The notes under the pieces are model-generated. The model searched no databases and had not been told where the DNA came from. It saw only the letters and a program-made list of their open reading frames with translations. A program made the position numbers and the translations under genes. From NCBI RefSeq assembly GCF_004000865.1, contig NZ_BIMB01000023.1, positions 1 to 64,000 of the forward strand: 64,000 nucleotides of DNA, in the 5' to 3' direction. Shown here in pieces: positions 44,611-54,339 of the stretch. Numbering within the stretch: position 1 is the stretch's first letter; the number at the start of each line of letters is the position of its first letter. This DNA comes from Paenibacillus elgii NBRC 100335. Its GTDB lineage: Bacteria > Bacillota > Bacilli > Paenibacillales > NBRC-103111.

Positions 44611-47600
44611 TTACAGCTCTTCGATCACAATATCGTCGATGTTGATTTGGGCGGACACTCCCGACCCCGTAGGACGGGCAAGGTACATAAAAAATTGATT
44701 CGTGCTCTGCACACCGTTGAATGTCCATTGCAGCGTCGTCCATTCCGTCTGGACCTCGGCCGTAAAATCTTTGTACTGCGTTTTGGCCGAATAGTTCTCG
44801 ATATCGGAATTGCTTCCGAAGCCGACCACAAATTTGTGGGTCGCTCCCGTATCGTTCGAAAGCTTGGCCTGCAAGGTGACCCGGTATTGCTTCTGCGGAT
44901 TCATCGGGAAGGCGTCGGCAAACAAATACAGTTTGTTCGGCGTATTTTGATTCGTCCGCCATTTCAAGGAACCCGTTCCGGATACTTTGACGGCCGTATC
45001 CTTTTTGACGTTCGTGCCTGCGTTGTTAAATGCGAGCTTGTTGGTCCAATTCGTAAACGTATCGGAAGATCCCAAAGTCCCGTTCACCGACTCGAATCCG
45101 CCGTTCGCGAGCAAATTGACCGTTCCGGTACCGCCGTCGGCCGCTGTCGTCACATTCGGCTTCGTGCCATTCAGCGACAACGTTTTGTTCCCCGCTCCGT
45201 CGACCGCGACGACGCCGACGTACACGTTCTCTCCGGCATTCCAAGCGAAGGTCGCGGTCTGTACGCCGCGCGCGATGCGGGTCTGGCCGTATACGGTATC
45301 CGCAACCGTAGGAGCGGAGCCGGTCTTGGCGACAATCTCGTAATGATCCACATCCGAGGAGGCCGAATCCGTCCATGTAATCGTCACGCTGCTTTTGCCG
45401 TTGCCGTTCACGCCGTCATCCGCCGAAGTCGGCTCGTTAACGGCAAAAGCATCCGGGGCGGTCATATCCGACTCGCTGACGGTCAGCGTCAGTTGGACCT
45501 TCGGCGCATAGCCCGAAACGATGCCTTCGAAAAGATAGGTGCCGATAACGCTGGTATCGGCGGCCGCCGGATTCCACACGACATTCACCGGCTTCGTGCT
45601 GCCGTCGCTCATTTTCGCCTGGACTTGGGCCGGCAAGCTGTACGCTGCACCCCGGGCAACCGTGGCTGCGATCGGATCGATGCTCTGAATTTCGATAAAA
45701 GTAACAGCCAAATTGTTTTTCACCGCACCGTTGACTTTGGAGGCGTCTCCGCCGGTAAATGCCGTGTTCGCAAACGTAAACGCCAGGTTGCTGATGCTGT
45801 CCGCCGCACGATGGGCGGACGCCTTGCCGTTCACTTGAACCGTAAGCTGCGTGGCGCTTGTACGGACAGCCGATACGGCGAGCCCCGCCGGCAGCGATCC
45901 GATCTGCAGCTTGCCGGCAGCAACGAACTCTTCTCCCGCCGCGCCCGTGAACGTATCGTTGGCCAGCGTGACGATGAGAGGAGCATTATTATCAATGCTG
46001 CCGTCGTCGGCAACGGCTTCCTTAAATACGCTCAAAGAATAAGACAATTGAGCCTGCTGCGGCGCGCCTCCGTCGACGAACTCCATGGACGTATACGTGT
46101 CGGCGAATCCTTTTTGACTCATATAAGCATTATCGGTAATCATTCCGGCAATCCGAATCTTCTTGCCTGCTGCCTGCGCCCGGCTGAACACGCCGTCGCG
46201 GTCGGCTTTATTAAACTTGACGATGATCGTATTCGCTTTGTCCGTGCCCGGCGCATCCGCCAGCAAAATGCCGTACCCCGAGAAACTCGGGTTCGCATCG
46301 GCGTCGACGATGTATCCTTCGACTGTCGCACTCGAACCGGTAGCCAGCGCCAATGCCGCCGAAACCGTAAGCGCCGCCGGTATATCGCGGACCGTCAAGG
46401 TCAGCGCCGCTTTGCCCGCATAGCCGGAGACGGTGCCTTCGAACAGAAACGTTCCTGCAACCGACGTGTCCGCTGCGGCCGGAGTCCAGGTCACGTTCAC
46501 CTGCTGCGTCGTACCGTCGCTCATGTTCGCCGTCACCTGCGCCGGAAGCGTATAGGCCGCGTTCTTGTCCACGGCCGCTTGAACCGGCGCAAGGCTTTCG
46601 ATCTGCAGCGGCTTCGTCTGCGCCTTCACCAGCAGCTGGAACGTTTTCGTATCCGTGGCGTTTCCGCGGCTAATTGCAGCCGTCAGCTTGACGGAAGCGT
46701 CGTTCTCGCCCATCACGGGGCGCTTGACGGTACCGCCCGCGGTAACAACCGCTTCGTTGTCCGAGGTCCATGCGATGGAAGTCCCGTTCAATCCGGTTCC
46801 CGGCAGCTTGAGCGCCGTCGTCACTTGATTTACGTCCGGATTTCCGTTCAAAATAACGGCGTCCGTCAGCGCATTTTTCGCTGCGGCGACGGCCTGCGCG
46901 TCGGTCATCGCGCCCGCTTCCACCACGAGCACATAAGCGGCGCCGACCGCTTGCGAAGATAAAACCTCAAGCACCGTTCCTTCCGGTTGAGGCGCAATGG
47001 CAACGGTAAACTCTCCGGTGACCGCGTCGGCTTGGGCCGTACCCAGCATCTGCGGCCCCGTTCTGACCGTCACCGCCGCTCCCGGTTCGGCCGTACCTGT
47101 TACGATGGCGTCCGAAGCCGTTACCGAATTCACGGCAGGCTTCACCTGCGGCATTTTGACCGCCAGCGTGAATTCTTTAGCCGCTTGCGCATCGCCCCGG
47201 CGAATCGTTGCGATCAGTACGACATTCACGTCATTCGTCAGCCCGCTGCGCGTGACTTTGCCGGTGCCCGGGTCGATTACCCCGGCTTGGCCGGCGTCTT
47301 TCAGCGACCATACGACGGTCGTGCCCTCGGCTCCGTTTGCCGGAAGCGCCAAGGTGGTGCCATATCCGTTATAAGTCAGGGCTAAAGCCTCTTTCGCCTT
47401 GCCCACGGCTTCCGCATCCGTCATCGCGCCGGAGGACAGTGCCTTTACGGTCACGTTGAACGTTTTGATCTGCTGTGCCGCGCCTTTGCGGACCGTCGCT
47501 GTCAGCACGACTTGTCCGTCTGGCATGCCTGCGGCCGGGCGCGTCACTTTGCCTGCAGCAGAGACGAGTGCAGCGTTGCTCGTTGCCCATGTCACCGCAC

Positions 47601-49818
47601 TTCCGTGAGGTCCTGCCGACGGCAGCGTCAAATCCGCCGTCACGGCGCTCGTATCGCCGAGCGTCAGTGCTTCGGCATCCCGTGCGGCCGCTTCGGCATC
47701 GCCGTTCGGAGCCGGAACGACGGTCGCGAGGAAGGACGTCTGCGCGGTACCGCCTTTATTGTCGTAGACGCTCACCGTGACGGTCGCGCTGCCGACGGAA
47801 ATCGGGGCAACCGTAAGCTCGGAGCCGTTGACGGACGTGCGAACAACGGGTTCGGAGGAAGATGACGCTTGATACGTCAGCGCATCGCCGTCCGGGTCCG
47901 TGAAGGTCGAAGCTACGGAGATCGTCCGGCTTCCGCCCGCAAGCGTCAGCGTCAGATCGTCCAGCGCCTTCGCGAGCACGGGCACGCGATTGGCCTGCGG
48001 CTCAAGCGGCTGCTTGGACAGCGAGGCTTTACCCGATTCGTTGCCGCTCGTATCGAAGGCCGACAGCTCGAAGAGGTACGGTTTGCCATAAGTCAGTCCC
48101 GTTACGGTGTACGTTGTTGCCGTCACGGAAGCGGTATGTATTTTGACCCCGTCCCGATAGATGTAATAGCCTTTCAAATCCGTTTCCGTATTGGCTTTCC
48201 AGCCCAGCTCCACCGCACCGATCAATGCCGTAGCGCGAAAATCGCTCGGCTTGGCCGGAGCCGTCCGGTCGGACGAATCCCCGGAGCCGGAGCCCGAATC
48301 GGAAGAAGAGCTGCCCGAACCGGAAGAGCCGGAACCCCCGCTTCCTCCGCCGTTGATCGTGCCGATATTGGAGCTGTTGATGTTCTTGCCCGCAACGACG
48401 ACCGTTACGTCTTTGCCCAGCTCAAGATGCTTCGGCGCCTTATCGAGCGAGGCTCCGTTCACGTTGACGACCGCGTTCTCGATCGTACCGCTGCCTCTAA
48501 CGGCTACCGGCGCGTTAATCGTCAGGCGCTTAACTACCGCCGTTCCGTCGATACGCACGGCGTCGCGCCCTGCTCCCGGCTCGACCGTCAACCGGTCGAC
48601 AGTGCCGCCGCGAAGCTCTAGCTTCGTATTGGGGCCGATGCTCAGTTCGCTTACCGCGCCTTCGCTCACGACAATCGTCGTAACGGCACCGACGATGCGA
48701 GTCGATACGCGCGTGGAGGACCCTTTTTCCAATTCGACCGATACGCCGGCGGCAAGCACCTGCACGTCTCCGAATTGGCCGGCCAGCTTAATTGCCGAAC
48801 CGGCCGGCGTCGGCGTATCCACGATCACTTGACCGAATGCTTTCCCCGCCGCTTTGCCCGTCCGGTCTTCCAGCTTGCCGCCGGATTTCAGACGCACTTC
48901 GCCCATCTCGGTGCCGCCGCCCGCCACCAGCCGGACATTGCCGCCCTTCTTGTCCACGACGACCGTTCCCAAGGAGGAATCGTCGATGAGAACGCTGTTC
49001 GGACCGCCGCCCTTGATCAGCGTCGTCCCTTTTACGTTGACATGCTTGAGCGACACGTTTCCTTCGCCGACGCCTTGCGTCAGCACGAGGTCCCCGGCAA
49101 TCGTCATGTTCTCCAGCTTCACGTCGGGAGAAGACACAATCACCGAGCCGTCCGCCGCCTCCCGGTACGTCCCCGCTCGATCGTAGCGAACGAGCTTGTC
49201 CGAAATGTGCTTGGCGCGGTCCAGCGTGACGACAGCTTCCGCACGGGTGATCGGACGATCCGGCATATAGCTGCCGTCGGGGTAGCCGTTCATGTACCCT
49301 TGAGAGGCCACGGCTTCAATCGCCGCCTTGCTCCAAGACGGAATCGTCCCCGCGTCCTTAAACTTGGCGACGGCCGAATTTTGCGCCGAAGCTTTCGCCT
49401 GAAACAGCCCTTGCAGCACGACAGCCGCTTCCTGACGGGTAATCGGCACGTTCGGACGCAAGGTGCCGTCCTCGTATCCGCTCACAACCCCTGCCGCACG
49501 CGCTTTTGCGAACTCGTCATAATGCCAGTCTCCCGTCTTCACGTCGCTGAAGTCGACGGACGCCTTATCCTTTAAGCGGAAAACGCGGTTGACCAGCGCC
49601 ACAAACTCGGCGCGCGTGATGCTGGCGTCAGGACGAAACGTGCCGTCCGGATAGCCTTCGCTTAAATCGAGATCCTGCCAATTGGCGATTTCTTTCTTCG
49701 CCCAATGGCCGGCTGCATCCGCCGCCGCCCGAGCTGTTTCCGGGCCCGGCAGTGCCGTCGAAACTGGAAAAGCAAGCGATGCGACCAAGACCCACTTTGC
49801 CGCTTTCTTGAACAGCAT
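44611..49818 (-). CDS. Giant SLH-anchored multidomain surface protein with Ig-like and carbohydrate-binding-like domains
   Basis: The 1735-residue protein has a signal peptide (cut near ARAAADA), three SLH domains (about 35-210), a beta-rich module closely similar to that of the downstream nucleotidase (KGTTLIKGGGPNSVLIDD), a Ser/Gly linker near residue 500, FN3, a cadherin-like domain (FTDPDGDALTYQ), three bacterial Ig-type repeats (VTWATSNAALVSAAGKVTRP type), two copies of a domain with LPAQVxAxMSDGTT, an OB-like domain, another FN3 and a C-terminal jelly-roll (NLLANGGFES...). No catalytic domain is apparent, so it is likely an adhesin or scaffold. ATG 49818 follows AGGAGG by 6 nt; upstream in-frame starts at 49824 and 49869 are less well placed. 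Confidence 0.92.
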   Translation of the reverse strand: MLFKKAAKWVLVASLAFPVSTALPGPETARAAADAAGHWAKKEIANWQDLDLSEGYPDGTFRPDASITRAEFVALVNRVFRLKDKASVDFSDVKTGDWHYDEFAKARAAGVVSGYEDGTLRPNVPITRQEAAVVLQGLFQAKASAQNSAVAKFKDAGTIPSWSKAAIEAVASQGYMNGYPDGSYMPDRPITRAEAVVTLDRAKHISDKLVRYDRAGTYREAADGSVIVSSPDVKLENMTIAGDLVLTQGVGEGNVSLKHVNVKGTTLIKGGGPNSVLIDDSSLGTVVVDKKGGNVRLVAGGGTEMGEVRLKSGGKLEDRTGKAAGKAFGQVIVDTPTPAGSAIKLAGQFGDVQVLAAGVSVELEKGSSTRVSTRIVGAVTTIVVSEGAVSELSIGPNTKLELRGGTVDRLTVEPGAGRDAVRIDGTAVVKRLTINAPVAVRGSGTIENAVVNVNGASLDKAPKHLELGKDVTVVVAGKNINSSNIGTINGGGSGGSGSSGSGSSSSDSGSGSGDSSDRTAPAKPSDFRATALIGAVELGWKANTETDLKGYYIYRDGVKIHTASVTATTYTVTGLTYGKPYLFELSAFDTSGNESGKASLSKQPLEPQANRVPVLAKALDDLTLTLAGGSRTISVASTFTDPDGDALTYQASSSSEPVVRTSVNGSELTVAPISVGSATVTVSVYDNKGGTAQTSFLATVVPAPNGDAEAAARDAEALTLGDTSAVTADLTLPSAGPHGSAVTWATSNAALVSAAGKVTRPAAGMPDGQVVLTATVRKGAAQQIKTFNVTVKALSSGAMTDAEAVGKAKEALALTYNGYGTTLALPANGAEGTTVVWSLKDAGQAGVIDPGTGKVTRSGLTNDVNVVLIATIRRGDAQAAKEFTLAVKMPQVKPAVNSVTASDAIVTGTAEPGAAVTVRTGPQMLGTAQADAVTGEFTVAIAPQPEGTVLEVLSSQAVGAAYVLVVEAGAMTDAQAVAAAKNALTDAVILNGNPDVNQVTTALKLPGTGLNGTSIAWTSDNEAVVTAGGTVKRPVMGENDASVKLTAAISRGNATDTKTFQLLVKAQTKPLQIESLAPVQAAVDKNAAYTLPAQVTANMSDGTTQQVNVTWTPAAADTSVAGTFLFEGTVSGYAGKAALTLTVRDIPAALTVSAALALATGSSATVEGYIVDADANPSFSGYGILLADAPGTDKANTIIVKFNKADRDGVFSRAQAAGKKIRIAGMITDNAYMSQKGFADTYTSMEFVDGGAPQQAQLSYSLSVFKEAVADDGSIDNNAPLIVTLANDTFTGAAGEEFVAAGKLQIGSLPAGLAVSAVRTSATQLTVQVNGKASAHRAADSISNLAFTFANTAFTGGDASKVNGAVKNNLAVTFIEIQSIDPIAATVARGAAYSLPAQVQAKMSDGSTKPVNVVWNPAAADTSVIGTYLFEGIVSGYAPKVQLTLTVSESDMTAPDAFAVNEPTSADDGVNGNGKSSVTITWTDSASSDVDHYEIVAKTGSAPTVADTVYGQTRIARGVQTATFAWNAGENVYVGVVAVDGAGNKTLSLNGTKPNVTTAADGGTGTVNLLANGGFESVNGTLGSSDTFTNWTNKLAFNNAGTNVKKDTAVKVSGTGSLKWRTNQNTPNKLYLFADAFPMNPQKQYRVTLQAKLSNDTGATHKFVVGFGSNSDIENYSAKTQYKDFTAEVQTEWTTLQWTFNGVQSTNQFFMYLARPTGSGVSAQINIDDIVIEEL

Positions 49819-49932
49819 AACCATCCTCCTGCTAAAAAAATTGGAAATGTTGATGACCAAAATAGTCATACTGTCCTAGCTTAGCAAAGTTTTGTTAAGG
49901 GATGATATAGCACCATATGAAGATTTTGTTAA

Positions 49933-51372
49933 TTATAAGGTCTTGAGACTCATCCCTTCCATACCCTGTCTGAGCTGCTCCTCGGACAAATGCGGAAAAT
50001 TGAAGTACGCCCCGTATTTTACTCCCGCTTCCGTCTCGACCCGCGCTTCCGACCAACGGACGCCGCGGGTCTCGCAGGCTGCCCGGTAATCCAGGTATTC
50101 GCTTTCCGTCCCTAGCCACCAGCCGAAAATATGAAGTCCCGCGTCGCTTTCGACAAACCGGAACCGATCCGACAATTCGTTTGTGAGCATGTGCATGAAC
50201 AAGGCAAACTTGCGGCTGTAGATCCGCTTCATCCGCCGCAGATGCCGCTCATACTCCCCGGAAGCCATAAAAGCGGCCAGCGCTTTTTGCTCCAGCAGGT
50301 TGGCCGGGTGCGGCTCATACAGCGCCTGAGCGCGGACGAAAGGCTGCACGAGCGAAGGCGGCAGCACCGCATAGCCGATGCGGACGTCAGGAAGCAGCGT
50401 TTTGGTGAAGCTGCCGACGTAGACGACGCGCTCCTCGCGGTCAAGCGTCTTGAGCGGCTCCAGGCTTTTGCCGCGGTGGCGGAACTCGCTGTCGTAATCG
50501 TCTTCGACGATGACGGCTTCGCGCTCATACGCCCACCGCAGCAGCGCCTGCCGCCGCTCCAGGCTCAGCACCGCCCCCGTCGGAAACTGCCGCGTCGGCG
50601 TCACGAACAGCGCCCGCGCCTCCCAGTCCGCGGGCACGATGCCCTGTGCATCGACCGCTGCGTCGATGCACTGTCCTCCGGCGGCCCGGATGGCCCGGCG
50701 GATGCCAGCGTAGCCCGGCGTCTCGGCGACAGCCGGTTCGCCCGGTTCGACCAGCAGCTGCGCGAGCAGCGCAAGCGCCTGCATCGAGCCGCCCGTGACG
50801 GCGATATGCCCGGCCTCTACGGCGATGCCGCGGGCACGGCGCAGATAGCGGGCGATGCCTTCGCGCAGCGGCGCATAGCCTTGCGGCGGGCAGTCCCCGC
50901 GGCCCGCGCCGGAGGCGGTCAGCTCGCGCACCGCGGCGTACAGGCAGCGGTTCCACGCCTCGCGGGGAAAAGCGTCAAGGTCCGGCGCGAAGCAGTCGAA
51001 ATCGACGACCGCCCGCGGCACCATGCGTCCGCGGGGCGAAGCCGATTCGAGCCGCTCCCCCCAAGCCGACAAGCGGTACGACGCTTCCGGACGGGCCGCT
51101 CCCGCGCCGCCCTGCTCCTCCTTGCGGAAAGCGACGTAGGTGCCGCTTCCGGTCCGGCATTGGAGATAGCCTTCAGAGGCCAGCATCTCGTACACCTGAT
51201 TGACCGTCCCGCGCGAGAGCCCGTACAGCCCGGCCAGCTCCCGGGTCGACGGAAGCCGCAGCCCGTAGGCGAGAACCCCTCCGGTTACCCCGTCGTGCAG
51301 CGCATGGTAGAGCGCCAAAAGCTTCGTTGGATATCTCTCAAGATAGGCATGGTAAGCGATGTGAAAGTGCAT
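49933..51372 (-). CDS. MocR-type regulator (GntR helix-turn-helix fused to aminotransferase domain)
   Basis: The 479-residue protein has an N-terminal GntR winged helix (GLRLPSTRELAGLYGLSRGTVNQVYEML) and a fold-type I aminotransferase domain with VTGGSMQALALLAQLL, VEDDYDSEFRH (aspartate of the PLP site) and YVGSFTKTLLPDVRIGY, where the Lys holds PLP. MocR proteins such as PdxR and GabR control vitamin B6, GABA or related genes. ATG 51372 is preferred because GAAAGG is adjacent to the earlier ATG at 51384. No B6 synthesis gene is adjacent. The coding sequence is notably GC-rich in the middle. Confidence 0.92.
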   Translation of the reverse strand: MHFHIAYHAYLERYPTKLLALYHALHDGVTGGVLAYGLRLPSTRELAGLYGLSRGTVNQVYEMLASEGYLQCRTGSGTYVAFRKEEQGGAGAARPEASYRLSAWGERLESASPRGRMVPRAVVDFDCFAPDLDAFPREAWNRCLYAAVRELTASGAGRGDCPPQGYAPLREGIARYLRRARGIAVEAGHIAVTGGSMQALALLAQLLVEPGEPAVAETPGYAGIRRAIRAAGGQCIDAAVDAQGIVPADWEARALFVTPTRQFPTGAVLSLERRQALLRWAYEREAVIVEDDYDSEFRHRGKSLEPLKTLDREERVVYVGSFTKTLLPDVRIGYAVLPPSLVQPFVRAQALYEPHPANLLEQKALAAFMASGEYERHLRRMKRIYSRKFALFMHMLTNELSDRFRFVESDAGLHIFGWWLGTESEYLDYRAACETRGVRWSEARVETEAGVKYGAYFNFPHLSEEQLRQGMEGMSLKTL

Positions 51373-51431
51373 TTCGGATATCATCCTTTCAAGCCGGAAG
51401 GTTCGTCTTCCTTAAGTGGACCAATAAAAAA

Positions 51432-51460
51432 AGTCTAAATGGATGATTTTGCATTGTCAA
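51432..51460 (-). promoter_or_regulatory. Promoter of the MocR gene
   Basis: On the minus strand TTGACA (51460-51455), a 17-nt spacer and TAGACT (51437-51432) form a good sigma-A promoter about 60 nt before the start codon. Confidence 0.75.
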
Positions 51461-51466
51461 TGTAAC

Positions 51467-51499
51467 AAAAAGAAACGGCCGGGCTCCTATGCCCGCCGT
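51467..51499 (-). terminator. Intrinsic terminator of the cyclase-like operon
   Basis: On the minus strand ACGGCGGGC and GCCCGGCCGT pair around ATAGGA and are followed by TTCTTTTT. It separates the cyclase-like operon from the MocR promoter immediately beyond. Confidence 0.85.
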
Positions 51500-51565
51500 C
51501 TCTGTACTGCGTCTCCCTTGCCTTACAATTGTCCCAATATATAAACCCGAATCCCGCCTATGCGA

Positions 51566-54322
51566 TCAGCTCAAAGTCAACGTGCCATCCCAATCGGCAG
51601 GCGCCCCGTTCTGGAAGTAGTCGTCGCACAGGTAAAAATACAGCCGGGCCGCTTGATCCCAGCGGTTGCGCCTGATGATTTGGAGGAACGCCTCGCGGGC
51701 ATCGTAAAATCGCCCGTTCTGATACCATTCAACGGCCGCTTCAAAGGCAGCCCGGGTCTCCTCCTTCAACTTCCGCACCTCGGCCCGGTCCCCTTCATAA
51801 ACATCGTAGAGCCGTACCGCGCGATCCTCGCCGTACGGAAGCACCCGCCCGAGCGAGCGGATGGAAAATTCCGCGGGATCTGCAAGCTGCTTGTAAAACG
51901 CCTCCGTGATCAGGACGGACACCCCGAGCTTGTCGGTCAGAGCTTCGAGCTGCTCCGTCCGGTTCACATGCTCGGAAATGACTCCTCCCTCCATCCGCTT
52001 TTCCTCCCCGATGACCCCTAGCATCACCGGGCCGTGATGAATGGCGACTCCCATATCGATCGGCGCTTTGCCGGCGCTTGTCCGCTCGTCGTTATATTGT
52101 TCGAGCGCCTTTCTCATCTCCGTCGCCGCTTTCAAGGCCCGATCGGCTTGCGCCGGAAACAACGCCAGAAAGCCGGCGCCCAAATATTTGCTGACGAAGC
52201 CCTCCTGATGGCGGATAACCGGACCGAATCTTTTCAAATAAGCATTAATCAGGTTGAAATTTTGCTCCGGCGTCAGATCGCGCGAAAACCGGTAAAAGTC
52301 CCGCATATTCGAAACCAGAATGCACATCTCCTGCTGCACCTGATCGCCCAGATGCACGTCCACAATGCTCTTTTTGCCGATAAACTTCAGAAACTGCTGC
52401 GGGACAAAGCGGTAGTAAGCCTCGCTGAAGCTGGTGATTTCACCGATGTAATTCCGGATATGGATCGCCATCATGTTGAAGCGGTCACCCAAGTCCGCAA
52501 GCTCGTCCCGCGAACGGATATCGACGGTCGCCTCCCATTTCCCGCCCGCAATCTCGTTGACACTGGCACGCAATCGGCGGATCGAGATCGAGATCGACAA
52601 GGCGATCGCGCTGAATAAAAGCAAAATAACCAGCGTGATCAGTCCCATATTGCGGATGATGACCAGCTTTAAGTCCTGATTATGCTCCCTGAGGCCGTTC
52701 GCGTCCTTGCCCGTTTCATACACCCCGACCATTTTCCCGGAGGAGTTGTACACGGGACTGAGCGCATAAATCCAATACCCTCTGGAGTCGTCCGTCGAGC
52801 CGGTAACCGCCTTCCCCGTCTCGATGACCTGCCGGTAATCCGGCGTCAGCTCCATCGGCCGGAACATCGGCACGCTGCTGTCATCATCCATGACGATAAA
52901 CAGCTCCCCATTCTCCAGCTTGTATAAGGTCGTATACTGCCCCTCGCGTTTGCCGCCCAAGGACCCGAACAGGGCCGATAAACTGCTGCGAATCGTGCGG
53001 TAATCGCCGTTCATATAATCCAGCGGAGAGTTCAGCTTCTCCAATTCGTCACCTTTGACGAAATAATTGCTTCCGGCGGCAACGAGCAGGAAGTTATTTT
53101 CTACCTCATGCTCCAGCTTCTCCGACACTCTCTGGTAAACCGCCTCCGACAGCCAGAGCATGGAAACGACGACAATCGGCACAAAGGCGATCAGGAACTT
53201 GAGCATCAGCGGCACCTTCCGGTCCAGCATATGAACGTAAACGAACCGGTGCAGCCAAATGACCAGCGCCAGCTCCACCAGCGCAAGGAACCAGAATAAG
53301 TAGCCCAAGGCTGTGTCTCCCGCCGTATTGGCAAAGGATGAAAAAGACTGCGTGATCGACCCGTTCCGGTCCCTCTTCACGAACTGGTTCTCGGTCGCGG
53401 CAAAAATGCCGCCGTTAGGCGATGCATAGACGTGCAGCAGCGTTCCCAGCTTGCCATAACCGGCTTTGTCAAAAAGCTGCTGGTTCAGCAGCGATTCTAC
53501 GATGTACGGCTCCTGCGGATCAAGCCGGCTGATATCGTTCAACTGCTCGTTGATAAACACAAGACGGTGCTGCGGATCGACCCGCAAGGACAAGGCAATG
53601 TCGCGGGCCGTTCTGTCCATTCCCGGCAGCGGATACACCAAGCGGGAGTCTCCATTCGGTAGAACCTGGAATATCCGGTCTTTTTTCGTCGAGTAAAATC
53701 GGCCCTCCGGACTTATGCCCGCCGCATCGGCCGACAATTCGCCCGCCGGCAGCGTCGTACGGAATACTTCCTCGCCGGTGCCGCCGTTCAAAGGCAGCGC
53801 ATGCAGAATGACGGAATTGTCGTTCAAAATGTAGTAGTACAGCCGGTTGTCCTGCACCGTCAACGACCGGATCTTCCCGACGCGAAGCATCGGTTCGGAA
53901 AGGGTGTCGTAGCGGTATTCGGCCAATGTGCGGACACTGCTTCCATCCGCGCTGATTTTGACGATGTTCTCCCCGGTCACGTACAGGCCGTACGGATCGA
54001 GCCGTGTATTCAGCACATAGACATTGCCTTCGTCGTCGGCCGCCAAGCCGTTATATTGGTTCATTCCGCCCGATACGTTCTTGCTTACCGAGTGGGTGTA
54101 CAAAATGCTGCCGTCCTTGTCCGTTTTAATAATCGTGCGCTTGGATTTGCCGATAAAATACAAACGGTCTGCCGAATCCGCGGTCACCTTGAAGATGCCT
54201 TCGAACGCCAAGGAGCGGTCCCAAGGAAGCAGAGCGACGCCTTGCCCCGCCGTGCGGTATAGCCCCCAGCCCGTCAATACAATGGCTGCGGAAAGCAGTA
54301 AAAGAATGAATTTCTTGTTCAT
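51566..54322 (-). CDS. Membrane receptor with propeller-like ectodomain, HAMP and degenerate class III cyclase domain
   Basis: The 918-residue protein has an N-terminal membrane anchor, an NHL/propeller-like extracellular region (about 25-320, e.g. LAADDEGNVYVLNTR), a helix (about 340-360), a further membrane segment, a Cache-like domain (about 395-545), a membrane helix (560-582), a HAMP linker, and a C-terminal class III adenylate/guanylate cyclase domain (about 660-830). The two metal-binding aspartates are replaced: Asn672 in CILVSNMRDF and Ala716 in SKYLGAGFLALF, spaced 44 residues as in true cyclases. The transition-state Arg is Gln (VNRTEQLE). It is probably a non-catalytic sensor. It is the last gene of the TolC-like/stalk operon. 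Confidence 0.85.
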   Translation of the reverse strand: MNKKFILLLLSAAIVLTGWGLYRTAGQGVALLPWDRSLAFEGIFKVTADSADRLYFIGKSKRTIIKTDKDGSILYTHSVSKNVSGGMNQYNGLAADDEGNVYVLNTRLDPYGLYVTGENIVKISADGSSVRTLAEYRYDTLSEPMLRVGKIRSLTVQDNRLYYYILNDNSVILHALPLNGGTGEEVFRTTLPAGELSADAAGISPEGRFYSTKKDRIFQVLPNGDSRLVYPLPGMDRTARDIALSLRVDPQHRLVFINEQLNDISRLDPQEPYIVESLLNQQLFDKAGYGKLGTLLHVYASPNGGIFAATENQFVKRDRNGSITQSFSSFANTAGDTALGYLFWFLALVELALVIWLHRFVYVHMLDRKVPLMLKFLIAFVPIVVVSMLWLSEAVYQRVSEKLEHEVENNFLLVAAGSNYFVKGDELEKLNSPLDYMNGDYRTIRSSLSALFGSLGGKREGQYTTLYKLENGELFIVMDDDSSVPMFRPMELTPDYRQVIETGKAVTGSTDDSRGYWIYALSPVYNSSGKMVGVYETGKDANGLREHNQDLKLVIIRNMGLITLVILLLFSAIALSISISIRRLRASVNEIAGGKWEATVDIRSRDELADLGDRFNMMAIHIRNYIGEITSFSEAYYRFVPQQFLKFIGKKSIVDVHLGDQVQQEMCILVSNMRDFYRFSRDLTPEQNFNLINAYLKRFGPVIRHQEGFVSKYLGAGFLALFPAQADRALKAATEMRKALEQYNDERTSAGKAPIDMGVAIHHGPVMLGVIGEEKRMEGGVISEHVNRTEQLEALTDKLGVSVLITEAFYKQLADPAEFSIRSLGRVLPYGEDRAVRLYDVYEGDRAEVRKLKEETRAAFEAAVEWYQNGRFYDAREAFLQIIRRNRWDQAARLYFYLCDDYFQNGAPADWDGTLTLS

Positions 54323-54339
54323 CCGCTATCGTTTCTCCT

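Noticed and set aside
43468-46962. 1164-codon plus-strand open frame
   Set aside because: It is antisense to the GATase-like and SLH genes, Arg-rich, without domains or a start signal; a high-GC shadow.
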